From: Zhongshania sp.
GTDB taxonomy: Bacteria; Pseudomonadota; Gammaproteobacteria; Pseudomonadales; Spongiibacteraceae
Assembly: GCF_029212375.1 (NCBI RefSeq)
Contig: NZ_JARGNU010000003.1
Location: 186,001 to 250,000, forward strand
DNA length: 64,000 nucleotides
Direction: 5' to 3'
Part shown: positions 8,433-18,263 of the stretch, piece after piece
Numbering within the stretch: position 1 is the stretch's first letter
Layout of the letters: every line of letters starts with the position of its first letter
Translations under genes and position numbers: made by a program
The notes under the pieces: model-generated
The model's input: the letters and a program-made list of their open reading frames with translations, nothing else
Databases searched by the model: none
Told to the model about the DNA's origin: nothing

Positions 8433-9485
8433 TTAAGCCGATTGCTTGGCGATAATTTCCGGCCAGAAGTGACAGGCCGTGAGGTGTTGGCTGGCGTCGC
8501 TCGCCTGTAATACTGGGGCTTCACGCTCGCAGCGTTCTTGCCGATGTGGGCAGCGGGTGTGAAAACGGCAACCAGGTGGTGGCGCAATCGGCGAGGGTAG
8601 GTCGCCGCTAATTTGCGCTTCAAGCGGCGATGCTTCGCCGAGGCGAGGTATCGACGCCAATAGGCCTTGGGTGTAAGGGTGTCTGGGGCTGCTGTAAATA
8701 GACTCGGCATCTGCAATCTCGACAATCTGCCCTAAGTACATTACGGCGATGCGGTCGCTCATATGGCGAACTACGGCTAAATCGTGGGAGATAAAAATAA
8801 TACTGAGTTTGAGCTTTTGCTGAATGGCTAACAGCAGGTTCAAAATCTGCGCCTGCACGGACACATCGAGTGCCGATACGGCTTCGTCGCAAATCAGAAT
8901 TTCTGGCTCTAGGGCGATGGCCCGCGCAATGCCGATACGCTGGCGCTGGCCGCCGGAAAATTCATGGGGGTATTTGCTGGCGGCAGACGGCGGCAGACCG
9001 ACCATGGCGAGCAAATCTGCCACCCGCTGACGACGGCTATCGCGATTGCCGATCTTGTGTATAACGAGGGGCTCTTCAAGAATAACCTCCACGGTGTGGC
9101 GGCTGTTGAGGGATTCGAAGGGATCTTGAAAAATCATTTGCAGGGCGCGGCGGTATTGGCGCATTTCGCGATCAGACAGGCCGGCAATATCGGTGTTGGC
9201 ATAAATAACCGAGCCTGCGGTGGGCTTGTGCAAATTAAGCAGCGCTTTGGCGAGGCTGCTTTTACCACAGCCAGATTCACCGACGAGGCCAAGGGTTTCA
9301 CCCTGGTATAAGTCAAAACTGACGCCGTCGACTGCACGCAATTTGGCGCGCTGACGCTGGAATACGCCGCCACCTTGACTGAAGTGGAGCTGGAGATTCT
9401 CTACGGTGAGAACAGCTTTGTCTCCAGCCATATTCGTCGCTAAATCACTTGCTGACGCCCTTGCTGAAATCGTATTTGACGTCAT
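8433..9485 (-). CDS. Peptide ABC transporter ATP-binding protein (OppF/DppF type)
   Basis: ATPase of 350 residues. Walker [10 protein letters not shown], the signature SGGQRQRIGIARA and Walker B ILICDEAVSALD are present, followed by the C-terminal oligopeptide-transporter extension with Cys motifs (CRFHTRCPHRQERC) typical of Opp/Dpp ATPases. The ATG at 9485 overlaps the upstream ATPase stop (ATGA) and follows a GGAG; the in-frame ATG at 9503 has no Shine-Dalgarno. In E. coli the matching importer uses one fused ATPase, YejF; here the two halves are separate genes. Last gene of the five-gene importer operon. Confidence 0.93.
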   Translation of the reverse strand: MTSNTISARASASDLATNMAGDKAVLTVENLQLHFSQGGGVFQRQRAKLRAVDGVSFDLYQGETLGLVGESGCGKSSLAKALLNLHKPTAGSVIYANTDIAGLSDREMRQYRRALQMIFQDPFESLNSRHTVEVILEEPLVIHKIGNRDSRRQRVADLLAMVGLPPSAASKYPHEFSGGQRQRIGIARAIALEPEILICDEAVSALDVSVQAQILNLLLAIQQKLKLSIIFISHDLAVVRHMSDRIAVMYLGQIVEIADAESIYSSPRHPYTQGLLASIPRLGEASPLEAQISGDLPSPIAPPPGCRFHTRCPHRQERCEREAPVLQASDASQHLTACHFWPEIIAKQSA

Positions 9486-10483
9486 GACGAAATCGATCTC
9501 CATAAATGGCAGGCAACACTGGCTTGCTCACTGCTTTCTAGTTGATCATTACTGGCTTCAGCAACAGGGTCGCTGCGTTTGCAAATGTCTTCTGCAAAGC
9601 GGCAGCGGTTGGCAAAGCGGCAACCCGCTGGCATATTTTCGATAGAGGGCACTTGGCCCTCTAAACTGAGCAGTGGCGATTTTGGCGGATGGCCCGCGCC
9701 AGGTAAGGCGGCAAGCAGGCTTTGGGTGTAGGGGTGGCGAGGCGTGCTAAATAGCGTAGCGGCGGGTCCGTATTCAACAATTTTTCCCGCGTACATCACC
9801 GCGATATGGTCGCTTAGCTGGGAGACCAGTGCGAGATCATGGGTGATAAACAGCATGGCCATGCCATTCTTTTCTTGCAGCTTTTTCAGTAGCCGTACAA
9901 TTTGCGCTTGAATCGTGACGTCGAGCGCGGTGGTCGGTTCGTCGGCAATCAATAATTCTGGCTCGCAGGCCAAGGCCATGGCAATCATAACCCGTTGGCG
10001 CATGCCCCCCGATAATTGGTGTGGGTAGGCGTTTAGGCGCTCTGCTGGGGCGGGAATGCCCACCTCAGTTAGCAGTTCTAATACCCTAGCGCGCTGTACT
10101 GTACGCGACTGCTGGGGGAAGTGCAGTTTAAGTACTTCCATAATTTGGCGGCCAATTTGCTGCACGGGATTGAGCGCGCTCATGGGGTCTTGAAAGATTA
10201 CCGCGATTTTATGGCCGCGAATTTGGCGCAATGCTTTTGGGTTTAGCTGGGCTAGATCGTCACCCTTAAACAGGATTTTACCGCCGCTGCGCAGCGCCTG
10301 GGGCTTGGGTAGCAAGTCGAGTATCGCCATGGCAGTAAGGCTTTTTCCGCAGCCCGATTCACCCACCAAGCCCATGGTTTGGCCGCTGGCGATGGCAAAG
10401 GAAATAGCGCTAACGAGTTCGCGCTGCACGCCATCGTCGCCGCGAATCGCGACCCGCAATTGCTCTACCGATAATAAGCTCAT
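9482..10483 (-). CDS. Peptide ABC transporter ATP-binding protein (OppD/DppD type)
   Basis: ATPase of 333 residues with Walker [10 protein letters not shown], the signature [16 protein letters not shown] and Walker [13 protein letters not shown]. The C-terminal region carries the [14 protein letters not shown] cysteine motif of the oligopeptide subfamily. It powers import by the YejB/YejE permeases together with the downstream ATPase. Its ATG overlaps the yejA stop and its stop overlaps the next gene, so translation is coupled on both sides. It corresponds to the N-terminal half of a YejF-type fused ATPase. Confidence 0.93.
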   Translation of the reverse strand: MSLLSVEQLRVAIRGDDGVQRELVSAISFAIASGQTMGLVGESGCGKSLTAMAILDLLPKPQALRSGGKILFKGDDLAQLNPKALRQIRGHKIAVIFQDPMSALNPVQQIGRQIMEVLKLHFPQQSRTVQRARVLELLTEVGIPAPAERLNAYPHQLSGGMRQRVMIAMALACEPELLIADEPTTALDVTIQAQIVRLLKKLQEKNGMAMLFITHDLALVSQLSDHIAVMYAGKIVEYGPAATLFSTPRHPYTQSLLAALPGAGHPPKSPLLSLEGQVPSIENMPAGCRFANRCRFAEDICKRSDPVAEASNDQLESSEQASVACHLWRSISS

Positions 10484-12282
10484 GGCGCGATTACCCAGGT
10501 TTTATCGATGATTAATTCTGGGGGCAACGCGTCGCCATGACTTTTGGCCTCAAGAATGTTGCGGCGTGCCTCTTGGTCTATCCAGAATAGGCCGCCGCTG
10601 CCACCGAGGGGGTCGAACAGGGAGTCGCTGGTGCGGGTGCCGTCGTGGGCGGGTAATTTTAGCCAGCGCCAATAGGCTTCGCGGGTATAGGGCACTTTAA
10701 AAGTGGGGATAAAAGAGCCTTGATCGTGAATCATTTGCTCTAGCTCGTGGGCAAGCTTAACGCGACCAGCTTTGTCGGTGCCCTTGCGGTAGGCCATGAT
10801 TTTAGCATCCATCACCGGATCGTCGGTGTTGGTGACATTATTGGTCTGGGATTTATGGGCATTTTCTGAATGATAAAACTCCCAGTAGGTCGGCGATAAA
10901 CCGCCGCCAGACCAGCCCATCCACGCCGCTTGATGTTTGTTTTCCATGATTTGTTTAAACGCGGAAGAGGGGTCGAGTAATTGCAGTTTGAACTCGATTC
11001 CGGCCTTGAGCGCTTCTTGGCTCAGAATGACTAAGCGGTCGTTGTGGCCGCTATTGTAATAGGTAATGCGAATGCTCAGGGGCTGGCCGTCTTTGGTGCG
11101 GATGCCGTCTTTATTGCGTTGCTGCCAGCCGGCTTTATCAAGGTATTCGCCAGCTTTTTTAAGGTCGAACTCACGGGCGCGAATTGTGGTATTGGTGTAG
11201 TCGCCGTAGCCGTCGTGGGCGCTTTGCAGGCGTTCGTAGTCGCCGTGTAATACGGTGTTGATTACCTTGTCCACGTTTAGCGCGTGGGCAATGGCGTAAC
11301 GCACATTTATGTCGTTAAGGGGCGTGGCATCTTCGTTGAGGAATAGGCCGCTGATGGGTTGGGGAACATCATTGTAAAATTTAATTTTGCCAACATAGCC
11401 GTTCTCGTAAATATCGCCCTGGGCTTTTTTATGCCAGAAACGAGGCATGAGTAGGGGGAAATTATCCAGCTCACCCTTGCGAAAGTACTGATAGGCAATG
11501 TTGATGTCGCGAATGAGCTTTACCCGCAAATGATCGGGGTTGTAGCGGTATTTAAAATAGCGCTTGTCGTTAGCCCACCAATCTTTTTTGCGGGTGAACT
11601 CAATGTATTTACCCTTGCGAATCTCGCTGATGATATAAGGCCCAGTATTGGGTTCGACGCGCCAGTTGTAATCCTTTACCCAATTTTCGTCCAATACATG
11701 GAAGTGCTTTGCGACCGGCGATAGTCCGTACTCAAATAGCATTTCATCTTGGGGTTTGGCAACTGCGCCCTCGATGCCAATGGTGTAGTCATCGTACTTG
11801 GCGATGCCAGTAATCACCTCGTTGAAATGATTGTTATACCACGGCGCCAGTATAAATTTAGAACGCATAAACTCTAGGGCAAACAGGTAGTCGTCGGCGG
11901 TTACGGGTTTGCCGTCTGACCAGCGCGCATCGGGGTCGAGGCGAAAATAGATGGTGTGGCCGTCGTCGCCAAAGGCCCAGTGTGTTGCCAGCTCAGGTAG
12001 GGGCTGCAGGGTATTGGGGTGAATGCCTACCAGCCCTAAGTTGTTTGCCCGCATATAACCGGCAAAGCTGCCATTGGAATCTGGCCCAACCAGCCTGAGG
12101 GTTAAGGGGAAGGTGGTGACAAAGGTGCGATAGCGTCCGCCGCGCTTGGCGGCAGGATCGGCAAAGATTGGGTCGCTAAGATTGGTTTGCCAATTAAGCT
12201 CAGCAGGCAGTTCTTTAGGCAGTGCTAGCGCGAGGTTCGCGCTAAAAACCGTGAGTAATAGAAAGCTTAAAAATTTATTCAT
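10480..12282 (-). CDS. yejA: Periplasmic peptide-binding protein YejA
   Basis: Extracellular solute-binding protein (SBP family 5), 600 residues. A Sec signal peptide is clear (MNKFLSFLLLTVFSANLALA). The frame is open further upstream, but the ATG at 12282 starts exactly at this signal. The body has SBP5 features such as ELATHWAFGDDGHTIYF and DARWSDGKPVTADDYLF. YejA-type proteins bind peptides, including microcin C in E. coli. Its start overlaps yejE by 8 bp and its stop overlaps the first ATPase gene, an unusual placement since E. coli has yejA first. Confidence 0.92.
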   Translation of the reverse strand: MNKFLSFLLLTVFSANLALALPKELPAELNWQTNLSDPIFADPAAKRGGRYRTFVTTFPLTLRLVGPDSNGSFAGYMRANNLGLVGIHPNTLQPLPELATHWAFGDDGHTIYFRLDPDARWSDGKPVTADDYLFALEFMRSKFILAPWYNNHFNEVITGIAKYDDYTIGIEGAVAKPQDEMLFEYGLSPVAKHFHVLDENWVKDYNWRVEPNTGPYIISEIRKGKYIEFTRKKDWWANDKRYFKYRYNPDHLRVKLIRDINIAYQYFRKGELDNFPLLMPRFWHKKAQGDIYENGYVGKIKFYNDVPQPISGLFLNEDATPLNDINVRYAIAHALNVDKVINTVLHGDYERLQSAHDGYGDYTNTTIRAREFDLKKAGEYLDKAGWQQRNKDGIRTKDGQPLSIRITYYNSGHNDRLVILSQEALKAGIEFKLQLLDPSSAFKQIMENKHQAAWMGWSGGGLSPTYWEFYHSENAHKSQTNNVTNTDDPVMDAKIMAYRKGTDKAGRVKLAHELEQMIHDQGSFIPTFKVPYTREAYWRWLKLPAHDGTRTSDSLFDPLGGSGGLFWIDQEARRNILEAKSHGDALPPELIIDKTWVIAP

Positions 12283-13327
12283 AATAGCTAAATTGCCTTG
12301 GATCATAGGCATCGCGAATGGCTTCGCCAATATAGGCGACTAACATCAAAATAAGGGTCATGGCGATAACCACTGAGCCAACCAGCCACAGCGATTCTAA
12401 GTTCTCGGTGCCCTGCTTGAGGAGTTCACCCCAGCTTGAAACCGGTGGCGGCAAGCCAAAGCCGAGGTAATCCAATGCAGTGAGGGAGGTAATGCCAGAG
12501 GCAACCGAGAAGGGTACAAAGGTCACCAAGGTCGACACGCTATTGGGTAAAATATGACGGAACACAATGCGGCTGCCCGAGGCGCCCATTGCTCTGGCGG
12601 CCATTACATAGTCTCTGGCGACTTCTTTGTAGGTCGCGGTACGCATATACCAGGTCATGCTGGTCCAACCGAAAAAGGCCATCATAAACAGCAGGCTCCA
12701 AAAGCCTGGGGTAATGATGGAGGCGACGATCATAATCACGTACAGGAAGGGGATGTTGGACCAAATCTCGATGATACGTTGAAAGATCAAATCGAAGGCG
12801 CCACCCCAAAAGCCCATCAAGCAGCCTATGGCCACGCCAATGGCGTAATTAAAAACCAATAGCAGCAGGGAGAACACAATGGCGGTGCGAAAGCCGTAGA
12901 GTAAGCGGGCGGCTACGTCGCGACCGCTGGTGTCAGTGCCAAGGTAATGGCCCTTAGTCAGTGACGGCGCGTGCGGGGGAAAATCTCCGGCAATCAGATC
13001 GGTTTCTAAGGGGCTAAAGGGAATGATCGGCATCAATACCCAGCCGTCGCCTTGTTCGGCAAGTTGGCTCTGCAGTTGCCGGTAATTTACCTCGTAGCTG
13101 TAATTCAAGCCAAAATCTTTACCGCTATTAACCGCACTGAAGGTAGGGAAAAACCACTGATTTTCATACACCACCACCAGTGCGCGATTGTTGGCAATGA
13201 GTTCGGCGCCAAAGCTGCACAGGGTTAAGGCTAGTAGTATCCACGTTGAGTAAAAACCGCGCCGCGATTGGCGAAAACGCTGCCAACGCTTTTTAGCAAC
13301 TGGGTTGCGCAGGGCAAAAATACTCAT
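12275..13327 (-). CDS. yejE: Peptide ABC transporter permease YejE
   Basis: Inner-membrane permease of 350 residues. It has an N-terminal helix, a large periplasmic insertion (about residues 45-130) typical of YejE, and a BPD_transp_1 core with the EAA-like loop ARAMGASGSRIVFRHILPNS that contacts the ATPases. The GTDTSGRDVAARLLYG motif before the core is characteristic of the OppC/DppC/YejE subfamily. Overlaps yejB by 4 bp (ATGA). Confidence 0.93.
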   Translation of the reverse strand: MSIFALRNPVAKKRWQRFRQSRRGFYSTWILLALTLCSFGAELIANNRALVVVYENQWFFPTFSAVNSGKDFGLNYSYEVNYRQLQSQLAEQGDGWVLMPIIPFSPLETDLIAGDFPPHAPSLTKGHYLGTDTSGRDVAARLLYGFRTAIVFSLLLLVFNYAIGVAIGCLMGFWGGAFDLIFQRIIEIWSNIPFLYVIMIVASIITPGFWSLLFMMAFFGWTSMTWYMRTATYKEVARDYVMAARAMGASGSRIVFRHILPNSVSTLVTFVPFSVASGITSLTALDYLGFGLPPPVSSWGELLKQGTENLESLWLVGSVVIAMTLILMLVAYIGEAIRDAYDPRQFSYYE

Positions 13328-14355
13328 GTGCTACTGCCTCCGCCAAAGCGAATACGGGGATCGACCAACGCTACGCAAATGTCAGAGAGAATATTGCCGA
13401 GTAGATACAAGAGCGACGAGATCACCAGAATACCCATTACAATGGGATAGTCCCGCTCAATAATGGCTTCGTAGCCTAACAAGCCAATACCGTCGATATT
13501 GAATATGGTTTCGATCAAAAAGGAGCCGCCCAACAGTAGTGAGATATTATTGCCAAAGGAGGTTGCTACCGGAATGAGGCTATTGCGCAGGGCGTGGCCG
13601 CTGACGCTGGCGCTGCGGCTCAGGCCTTTGGCGGCGGCGGTGCGCATATAATCGGCAGACAGATTATCCATCAAAGCGTTTTTCATCATCAGGGTAGTAA
13701 CGGCAAAGCTGCCCGCCAAATACGCGATGAGGGGCAGGGCGGCGTGATGAAAAATATCGCCGGCCTTACCTAAGGTAGAAAGATCATCGTAGTTGTCACT
13801 GGCAAAGCCGCCAAGGGGAAACCAGTCCCAGTAACCGGCAAATAAAGAGATTAAGGCAATACCAATCACGTAACTCGGTAGGGCGTAGCCCAAAAACACC
13901 ACGGCAGATGACCAGCTGTCTAAGGCGCTGCCGTGGTACATGCCCTTGGCGAGGCCCAGCGGTATACAAACCAGATAAGTGAGAATGAGGGTGGTTAGCC
14001 CGTAAAATATAGAGACGGGAAAGCGTTCTTTAATGATTTGCCATACTGGGTCTTGATAGCGGGTTGACGTGCCTAAATCAAATTGCACTACCTGTTTTAG
14101 CCAGCGCACATAGCTGCTGAGCATCGGCTGATCAAAACCGTAATAGTGTTTTAATTCTTCCAGTTGTTCATCAGACAGGGTGCCGCCGCCCTGACTGCGT
14201 TGCAATGAGCCGGTTTCACCGCCGAGCTGGGCTTGAATCATTAATTGTTCGATGGGGCCACCCGGTACTAAACGGGTGATGGCGAAAACCAATAGGGTGA
14301 TGCCGATAAACGTGGGGATTATCAGCAAAAAGCGGCGAATAAAGTAGCCTGTCAT
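13324..14355 (-). CDS. yejB: Peptide ABC transporter permease YejB
   Basis: Inner-membrane permease of 343 residues, OppB/DppB/YejB subfamily, and first gene of the operon. It begins with a membrane helix followed by the conserved RLVPGGPIE motif. A long periplasmic loop precedes the BPD_transp_1 core, which contains the EAA-like loop AAKGLSRSASVSGHALRNS. Pairs with YejE to form the channel. The 53 bp to mltD hold no clear terminator, so read-through from mltD is possible. Confidence 0.93.
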   Translation of the reverse strand: MTGYFIRRFLLIIPTFIGITLLVFAITRLVPGGPIEQLMIQAQLGGETGSLQRSQGGGTLSDEQLEELKHYYGFDQPMLSSYVRWLKQVVQFDLGTSTRYQDPVWQIIKERFPVSIFYGLTTLILTYLVCIPLGLAKGMYHGSALDSWSSAVVFLGYALPSYVIGIALISLFAGYWDWFPLGGFASDNYDDLSTLGKAGDIFHHAALPLIAYLAGSFAVTTLMMKNALMDNLSADYMRTAAAKGLSRSASVSGHALRNSLIPVATSFGNNISLLLGGSFLIETIFNIDGIGLLGYEAIIERDYPIVMGILVISSLLYLLGNILSDICVALVDPRIRFGGGSST

Positions 14356-14408
14356 AAATGCAGCAAAAACCTGAGTCGGGCAACGGGGCCTATACTATAT
14401 CAAACCCA

Positions 14409-16148
14409 TCAAAGGTCTGCGTGGGTAATGTCTACATACAAGGTCAGGGATTGGCCGGGACGTAAATACTGACTAGTTTTAATGGAATTCCACTCGGCAA
14501 TATCGCGAATTCGTAAATTAAAACGGCTGGCAATTAACGACAGTGAATCGCCATTGCGCACTTTATAGCCCACTTTGCGAATAATGCCTTGGCTGCTGGT
14601 GTTGCTCGCCTTGCCCCAGATTACCAATTTTTGGCCGGGACGAATCGTGGCGCTACTGGCCAATTTATTCCAGCTGTTGATCTGCGCGGTGTTTACGCCG
14701 TATTTATCGGCAATGCCACTGATGGTGTCGCCACGGCTAACGGTGTGCTGAAGACGACTTGCTTCGCTGCTAGCTTGGCCGCGGTTTAGATCTTTTAATG
14801 GCGACAGGCCATTACCTGCATCGGGGATGAGGAGTACTTGGCCAACTTGCAAAATATCTTTATCAAGTTGGTTGCTCGCCCGTAAGGTTGCTACGTCGAC
14901 ATGGTGTTCGCGAGAGATACCAATGAGGTTGTCGCCGCGCTGAACCTTATAACGCTGCCAGCGTACACGATCTCGCGGCGAAACCTTCGCTAAGCGCTGT
15001 CGGAAGGTTTTAGATTTTTTAGTGGGAATTAGTAGCCGGTGTGGGCCGTCTGGCGCGGTTACCCAGCGGTTAAAGCCTGGGTTGAGACGATACAATTCAT
15101 CAACACTAATCTCGGCCAGTTTTGCCGCTTGGGCTAGGTCAATTTGGCTGCCGGTATCCACCGCGACAAAGTGTTCGCTATTGGCTAATTTGGGTAGCGT
15201 TAAGTTATAACTGGCTGGATTACGGAAAATTTTAACCAGCGCCAGCATTTTAGGTACGTAGTTCTCGGTTTCCTTGGGCAGGTTTAAAGACCAAAAATCG
15301 GTCGGCAAGCCTTTCTTTTTGTTCTTGGTGATCGCTTTATTCACTGTGCCGGCGCCGGCATTATAGGCGGCTAGGGTTAGCAGCCAATCGCCGTCAAAGC
15401 GCTTATTTAAGTCGCTCAGGTAGTCGAGCGCAGCGTCGGTGGCGGTAATGACATCGCGGCGGCCGTCGTACCACCAATTTTGCTCAATGCCCAGGTGTTT
15501 TGCCGTGTTGGGTATAAACTGCCACAGGCCAGATGCTCGGCCGCGGGAGTATGCGAAGGGGTCATAGGCACTTTCTACAAAGGGCAGTAGCGCTAAATCT
15601 GCGGGCATATCCCGCGCTTCAAGGTTCTCGAGAATATAGTAAATATAGCGGGACGCGCGTTTACTGACATTGGCGAGGTAGTAGGCATGTTCTGCATACC
15701 ATTCTTCTCTTTCTTCTACCGCTTCTTTGTCAGTTAAATTATTAAATCTTAGTTGGCCTGCAAGGCGAGTCCAGAGCTCTTCTGGGTTTGCTGCGCTTGG
15801 CTGCTTTTGCAGGCTTGCTATTGAATTGCTTGTTAAGGATTTGGCTTGCGGTTTTTTCGGTGTTTCGGCAGCTTTAGGACGTATCGACGCGTTTTTAGCA
15901 CTTGTACTGCTGTAATATTTTGGCAATCCTTGCAGCGTGTAATTTGCGGTGTCACTTGTTTTTCTTCGGCGCTCTACGTCGCGCTGGTACTGGCACATAC
16001 TTGCTGTTCGATGCTCAGGCTTTTCGCAGTAGCGCGTATCACTCGCGGTGCGAACGCTGCGGCGTTGGGGCGTTTGGGCGCAGGCCGTCACTAGAGACAG
16101 CAAAATCGCACCAAGAACGAGCTTATGTAGGTAATTTGTTATTGTCAT
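14409..16148 (-). CDS. mltD: Membrane-bound lytic murein transglycosylase D
   Basis: Lipoprotein of 579 residues that cleaves peptidoglycan glycan strands to 1,6-anhydro ends. The signal ends in the lipobox LVTAC (Cys23). A low-complexity linker follows, then an SLT domain with LLPFVESAYDPFAYS (catalytic Glu), ASGLWQFIP and LAAYNAGAGTV. Three LysM repeats fill the C-terminus (YKVQRGDNLIGIS, HTVSRGDTISGIA, YKVRNGDSLSLIA). Follows gloB by 27 bp; the mltD-gloB pairing is conserved in Pseudomonas and E. coli. Confidence 0.96.
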   Translation of the reverse strand: MTITNYLHKLVLGAILLSLVTACAQTPQRRSVRTASDTRYCEKPEHRTASMCQYQRDVERRRKTSDTANYTLQGLPKYYSSTSAKNASIRPKAAETPKKPQAKSLTSNSIASLQKQPSAANPEELWTRLAGQLRFNNLTDKEAVEEREEWYAEHAYYLANVSKRASRYIYYILENLEARDMPADLALLPFVESAYDPFAYSRGRASGLWQFIPNTAKHLGIEQNWWYDGRRDVITATDAALDYLSDLNKRFDGDWLLTLAAYNAGAGTVNKAITKNKKKGLPTDFWSLNLPKETENYVPKMLALVKIFRNPASYNLTLPKLANSEHFVAVDTGSQIDLAQAAKLAEISVDELYRLNPGFNRWVTAPDGPHRLLIPTKKSKTFRQRLAKVSPRDRVRWQRYKVQRGDNLIGISREHHVDVATLRASNQLDKDILQVGQVLLIPDAGNGLSPLKDLNRGQASSEASRLQHTVSRGDTISGIADKYGVNTAQINSWNKLASSATIRPGQKLVIWGKASNTSSQGIIRKVGYKVRNGDSLSLIASRFNLRIRDIAEWNSIKTSQYLRPGQSLTLYVDITHADL

Positions 16149-16175
16149 AATGGTGCAATTATTCAGTAGTAGTAT

Positions 16176-16955
16176 TCAAAAGTCATCCTTCCATTTCCGT
16201 AAGCTGGCGAAAATATCCTTTTCTTTCCAACATTTAAGTTCGGAGTGGGCGATAACACTGGCCTGTACTGTATTTTTCCCGGTTCTTAGGAATGGATTAG
16301 TGAGCAACTCTAGTGCCAGTTCCGACGGTACTGTCGGTAATCCATCAGCGCGGCGCTGTTTTGCCTGCTGAATACGCTGCTGTAATTGTTCATTTTCTGG
16401 CTCCACCGAGTTCGCAAAATGCAAGTTGCTCAGGGTGTATTCATGGGCGCAATACACTGCCGTATTAGCCGGTAGGGCGGAGATTAGTCTCAGTGATGTC
16501 AGCATTTGTTCCGCAGTACCCTCAAACAATCGACCACAACCACCTGCAAATAATGTGTCGCCGCAGAATAACAGGGGATTTGGGGTGTTGTCTGAGACGT
16601 AATACGCAATGTGGTCTAAGGTGTGGCCGGGGACGGCGATCACGTCAATGTTACAATCGAACAGGCTAATGGTTTGCCCATGGCTTAAGCGCTGGGTAAT
16701 GTTAGGGCAGTGATTTTGGGGGCCGTATACCGGTGTTTGCGGGTAGCGCTCACAGAGTGACGCAATGCCGTCAACGTGGTCGTAATGGTGATGCGTGATT
16801 AGAATTGCGCTAAGCTTTAGCTGATGGTGCTCTAAATGCTTTAATACCGGCGCAGCATCGCCTGGATCGACAATAATTGCCTCTCCGTTGTGGGCGACAC
16901 ACCATATATAGTTGTCGCTAAAAGCGGGTATGGGTGATATTGATAGCATAATCAT
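16176..16955 (-). CDS. gloB: Hydroxyacylglutathione hydrolase (glyoxalase II)
   Basis: Metallo-beta-lactamase-fold hydrolase of 259 residues that converts S-lactoylglutathione to lactate and glutathione in methylglyoxal detoxification. The di-metal motif THHHYDHVDG is at residues 54-63; GHTLDHIAYY and FCGDTLFAGGCGRLFEG follow, and YCAHEYTLSNL provides later ligands. The exact start is uncertain: ATG at 16955 or 16949, neither with a strong Shine-Dalgarno. Divergent from the methyltransferase gene and upstream of mltD. Confidence 0.95.
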   Translation of the reverse strand: MIMLSISPIPAFSDNYIWCVAHNGEAIIVDPGDAAPVLKHLEHHQLKLSAILITHHHYDHVDGIASLCERYPQTPVYGPQNHCPNITQRLSHGQTISLFDCNIDVIAVPGHTLDHIAYYVSDNTPNPLLFCGDTLFAGGCGRLFEGTAEQMLTSLRLISALPANTAVYCAHEYTLSNLHFANSVEPENEQLQQRIQQAKQRRADGLPTVPSELALELLTNPFLRTGKNTVQASVIAHSELKCWKEKDIFASLRKWKDDF

Positions 16956-17037
16956 TATTGTTTGACGGACGCGCCAGCTTAAACATTCTGACCACGGCCT
17001 GCAAGCTTTGCTTGCGAATGTCTACAGGGGAAATCTT

Positions 17038-17817
17038 ATGGCTAAATGGCGGACTCAGCATTCTCCCGAGGTATTGCTGCCGGCGCTTAGGGGCTGGTTT
17101 CAAAGCGAGGTTGGGCGCACCGTGCTGGCCGAGGAGCGAACATTAATTGCATCGGCAATTAGTGATACCAGCACGGCTAAATATAATTTACTTAATTTAA
17201 GTGTTATTCCCGAGCGCTGCCCCATCGACACAAATGTCTATCAACGCCAATTTTGTCTTGGCGGTATTGGCCACTATGGCTTAAGCCAAGTACTTGATGT
17301 GGTTTGCGATTTTGAGGAATTGCCGGTTGCCAATGAATCGCAAGACGTGGTTTTGTTGCATCACTTATTGGAGTTTGTGGGTGATCCGCACCGCGTGTTG
17401 CGCGAAGTTGAACGTGTAATTGTACCCCACGGCAAGGTGGTGGTTTGCGGGATAAACCCCTATTCGCCACTGGCGCTGCGCGGCTACCTCGGTCGCCTAA
17501 AACACAGTGCAATGTGGCAAAATCACAGCTTAAGTTTGCACCGCATAAACGATTGGCTATCGCTACTGGGATTTGAGGTAAATTTGGTCGAATATGCCTT
17601 TCACCGTTTGCCAGTAAACAGCCCGAGTTTTTTCCTGTCTCATAAACCTGCACCAAAAACCCTGCCAATGGGTGGTGTTTTTGTGCTTAGCGCGACAAAA
17701 TACCGCGCGCCCATGACCCCGACTCTAGAAAAACCCGTGAGCCGCGCCAAAATTCTCCGTCATCCTGCGATGGTTGGAGCAACTCGAAACATTAAAGCAC
17801 GAGCAGATTATGAGTGA
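17038..17817 (+). CDS. SAM-dependent methyltransferase, YafS-like
   Basis: Methyltransferase of about 259 residues (Methyltransf_11 type). The central block [20 protein letters not shown] is the post-motif II region seen in small-molecule methyltransferases, and [12 protein letters not shown] follows. Motif I is weak. Its place between divergent gloB and downstream rnhA-dnaQ matches E. coli yafS. The ATG at 17038 is preceded by AGGGG; an in-frame GTG/ATG further upstream has no such signal. Substrate unknown. Overlaps rnhA by 8 bp. Confidence 0.8.
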   Translation: MAKWRTQHSPEVLLPALRGWFQSEVGRTVLAEERTLIASAISDTSTAKYNLLNLSVIPERCPIDTNVYQRQFCLGGIGHYGLSQVLDVVCDFEELPVANESQDVVLLHHLLEFVGDPHRVLREVERVIVPHGKVVVCGINPYSPLALRGYLGRLKHSAMWQNHSLSLHRINDWLSLLGFEVNLVEYAFHRLPVNSPSFFLSHKPAPKTLPMGGVFVLSATKYRAPMTPTLEKPVSRAKILRHPAMVGATRNIKARADYE

Positions 17818-18262
17818 AGCCCCAGAACACGTTGAAATTTTTACCGATGGCGCCTGCCGCGGCAATCCAGGTCCCGGCGGCTGGGGCGCGCTGCTGCGCT
17901 ACCAAGGTAAAGAGCACAACCTCTTTGGTGGCGAAGCGCAAACCACGAATAATCGAATGGAGTTAATGGCGGCAATCGAGGCCTTGCGGGCCTTAAAACG
18001 CCCTTGTGACGTGGTGTTAACCACCGATTCCCAATATGTGCGTCAAGGAATAACCGAGTGGATGGTGAACTGGAAAAAGCGCGGCTGGAAAACCGCGGCC
18101 AAGCAACCGGTTAAGAATGCGGATTTATGGCAGCAGCTCGACGCCGCAGCCCAAATACACAAAGTCGATTGGCGCTGGGTAAAGGGCCACAGCGGTCATC
18201 GCGAAAATGATCTTGCCGATGCCCTCGCCAATCGCGGCATTGATGAATTAAAGGCCTATTAA
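17810..18262 (+). CDS. rnhA: Ribonuclease HI
   Basis: RNase HI of 150 residues, removing RNA from RNA-DNA hybrids. All catalytic residues are visible: Asp13 ([14 protein letters not shown]), Glu51 (NNRMELMAA), Asp73 (TTDSQYV) and Asp137 (ENDLADALA), with His127 in VKGHSGH. The start at 17810 overlaps the preceding gene; an in-frame ATG at 17774 would add a non-conserved extension. One base separates it from dnaQ, the classic rnhA-dnaQ arrangement, but here both genes run in the same direction. Confidence 0.97.
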   Translation: MSEAPEHVEIFTDGACRGNPGPGGWGALLRYQGKEHNLFGGEAQTTNNRMELMAAIEALRALKRPCDVVLTTDSQYVRQGITEWMVNWKKRGWKTAAKQPVKNADLWQQLDAAAQIHKVDWRWVKGHSGHRENDLADALANRGIDELKAY

Positions 18263-18263
18263 A

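Noticed and set aside
17204-17668. 154-codon minus-strand frame over the methyltransferase gene
   Set aside because: Antisense to a gene with clear methyltransferase motifs and conserved synteny.
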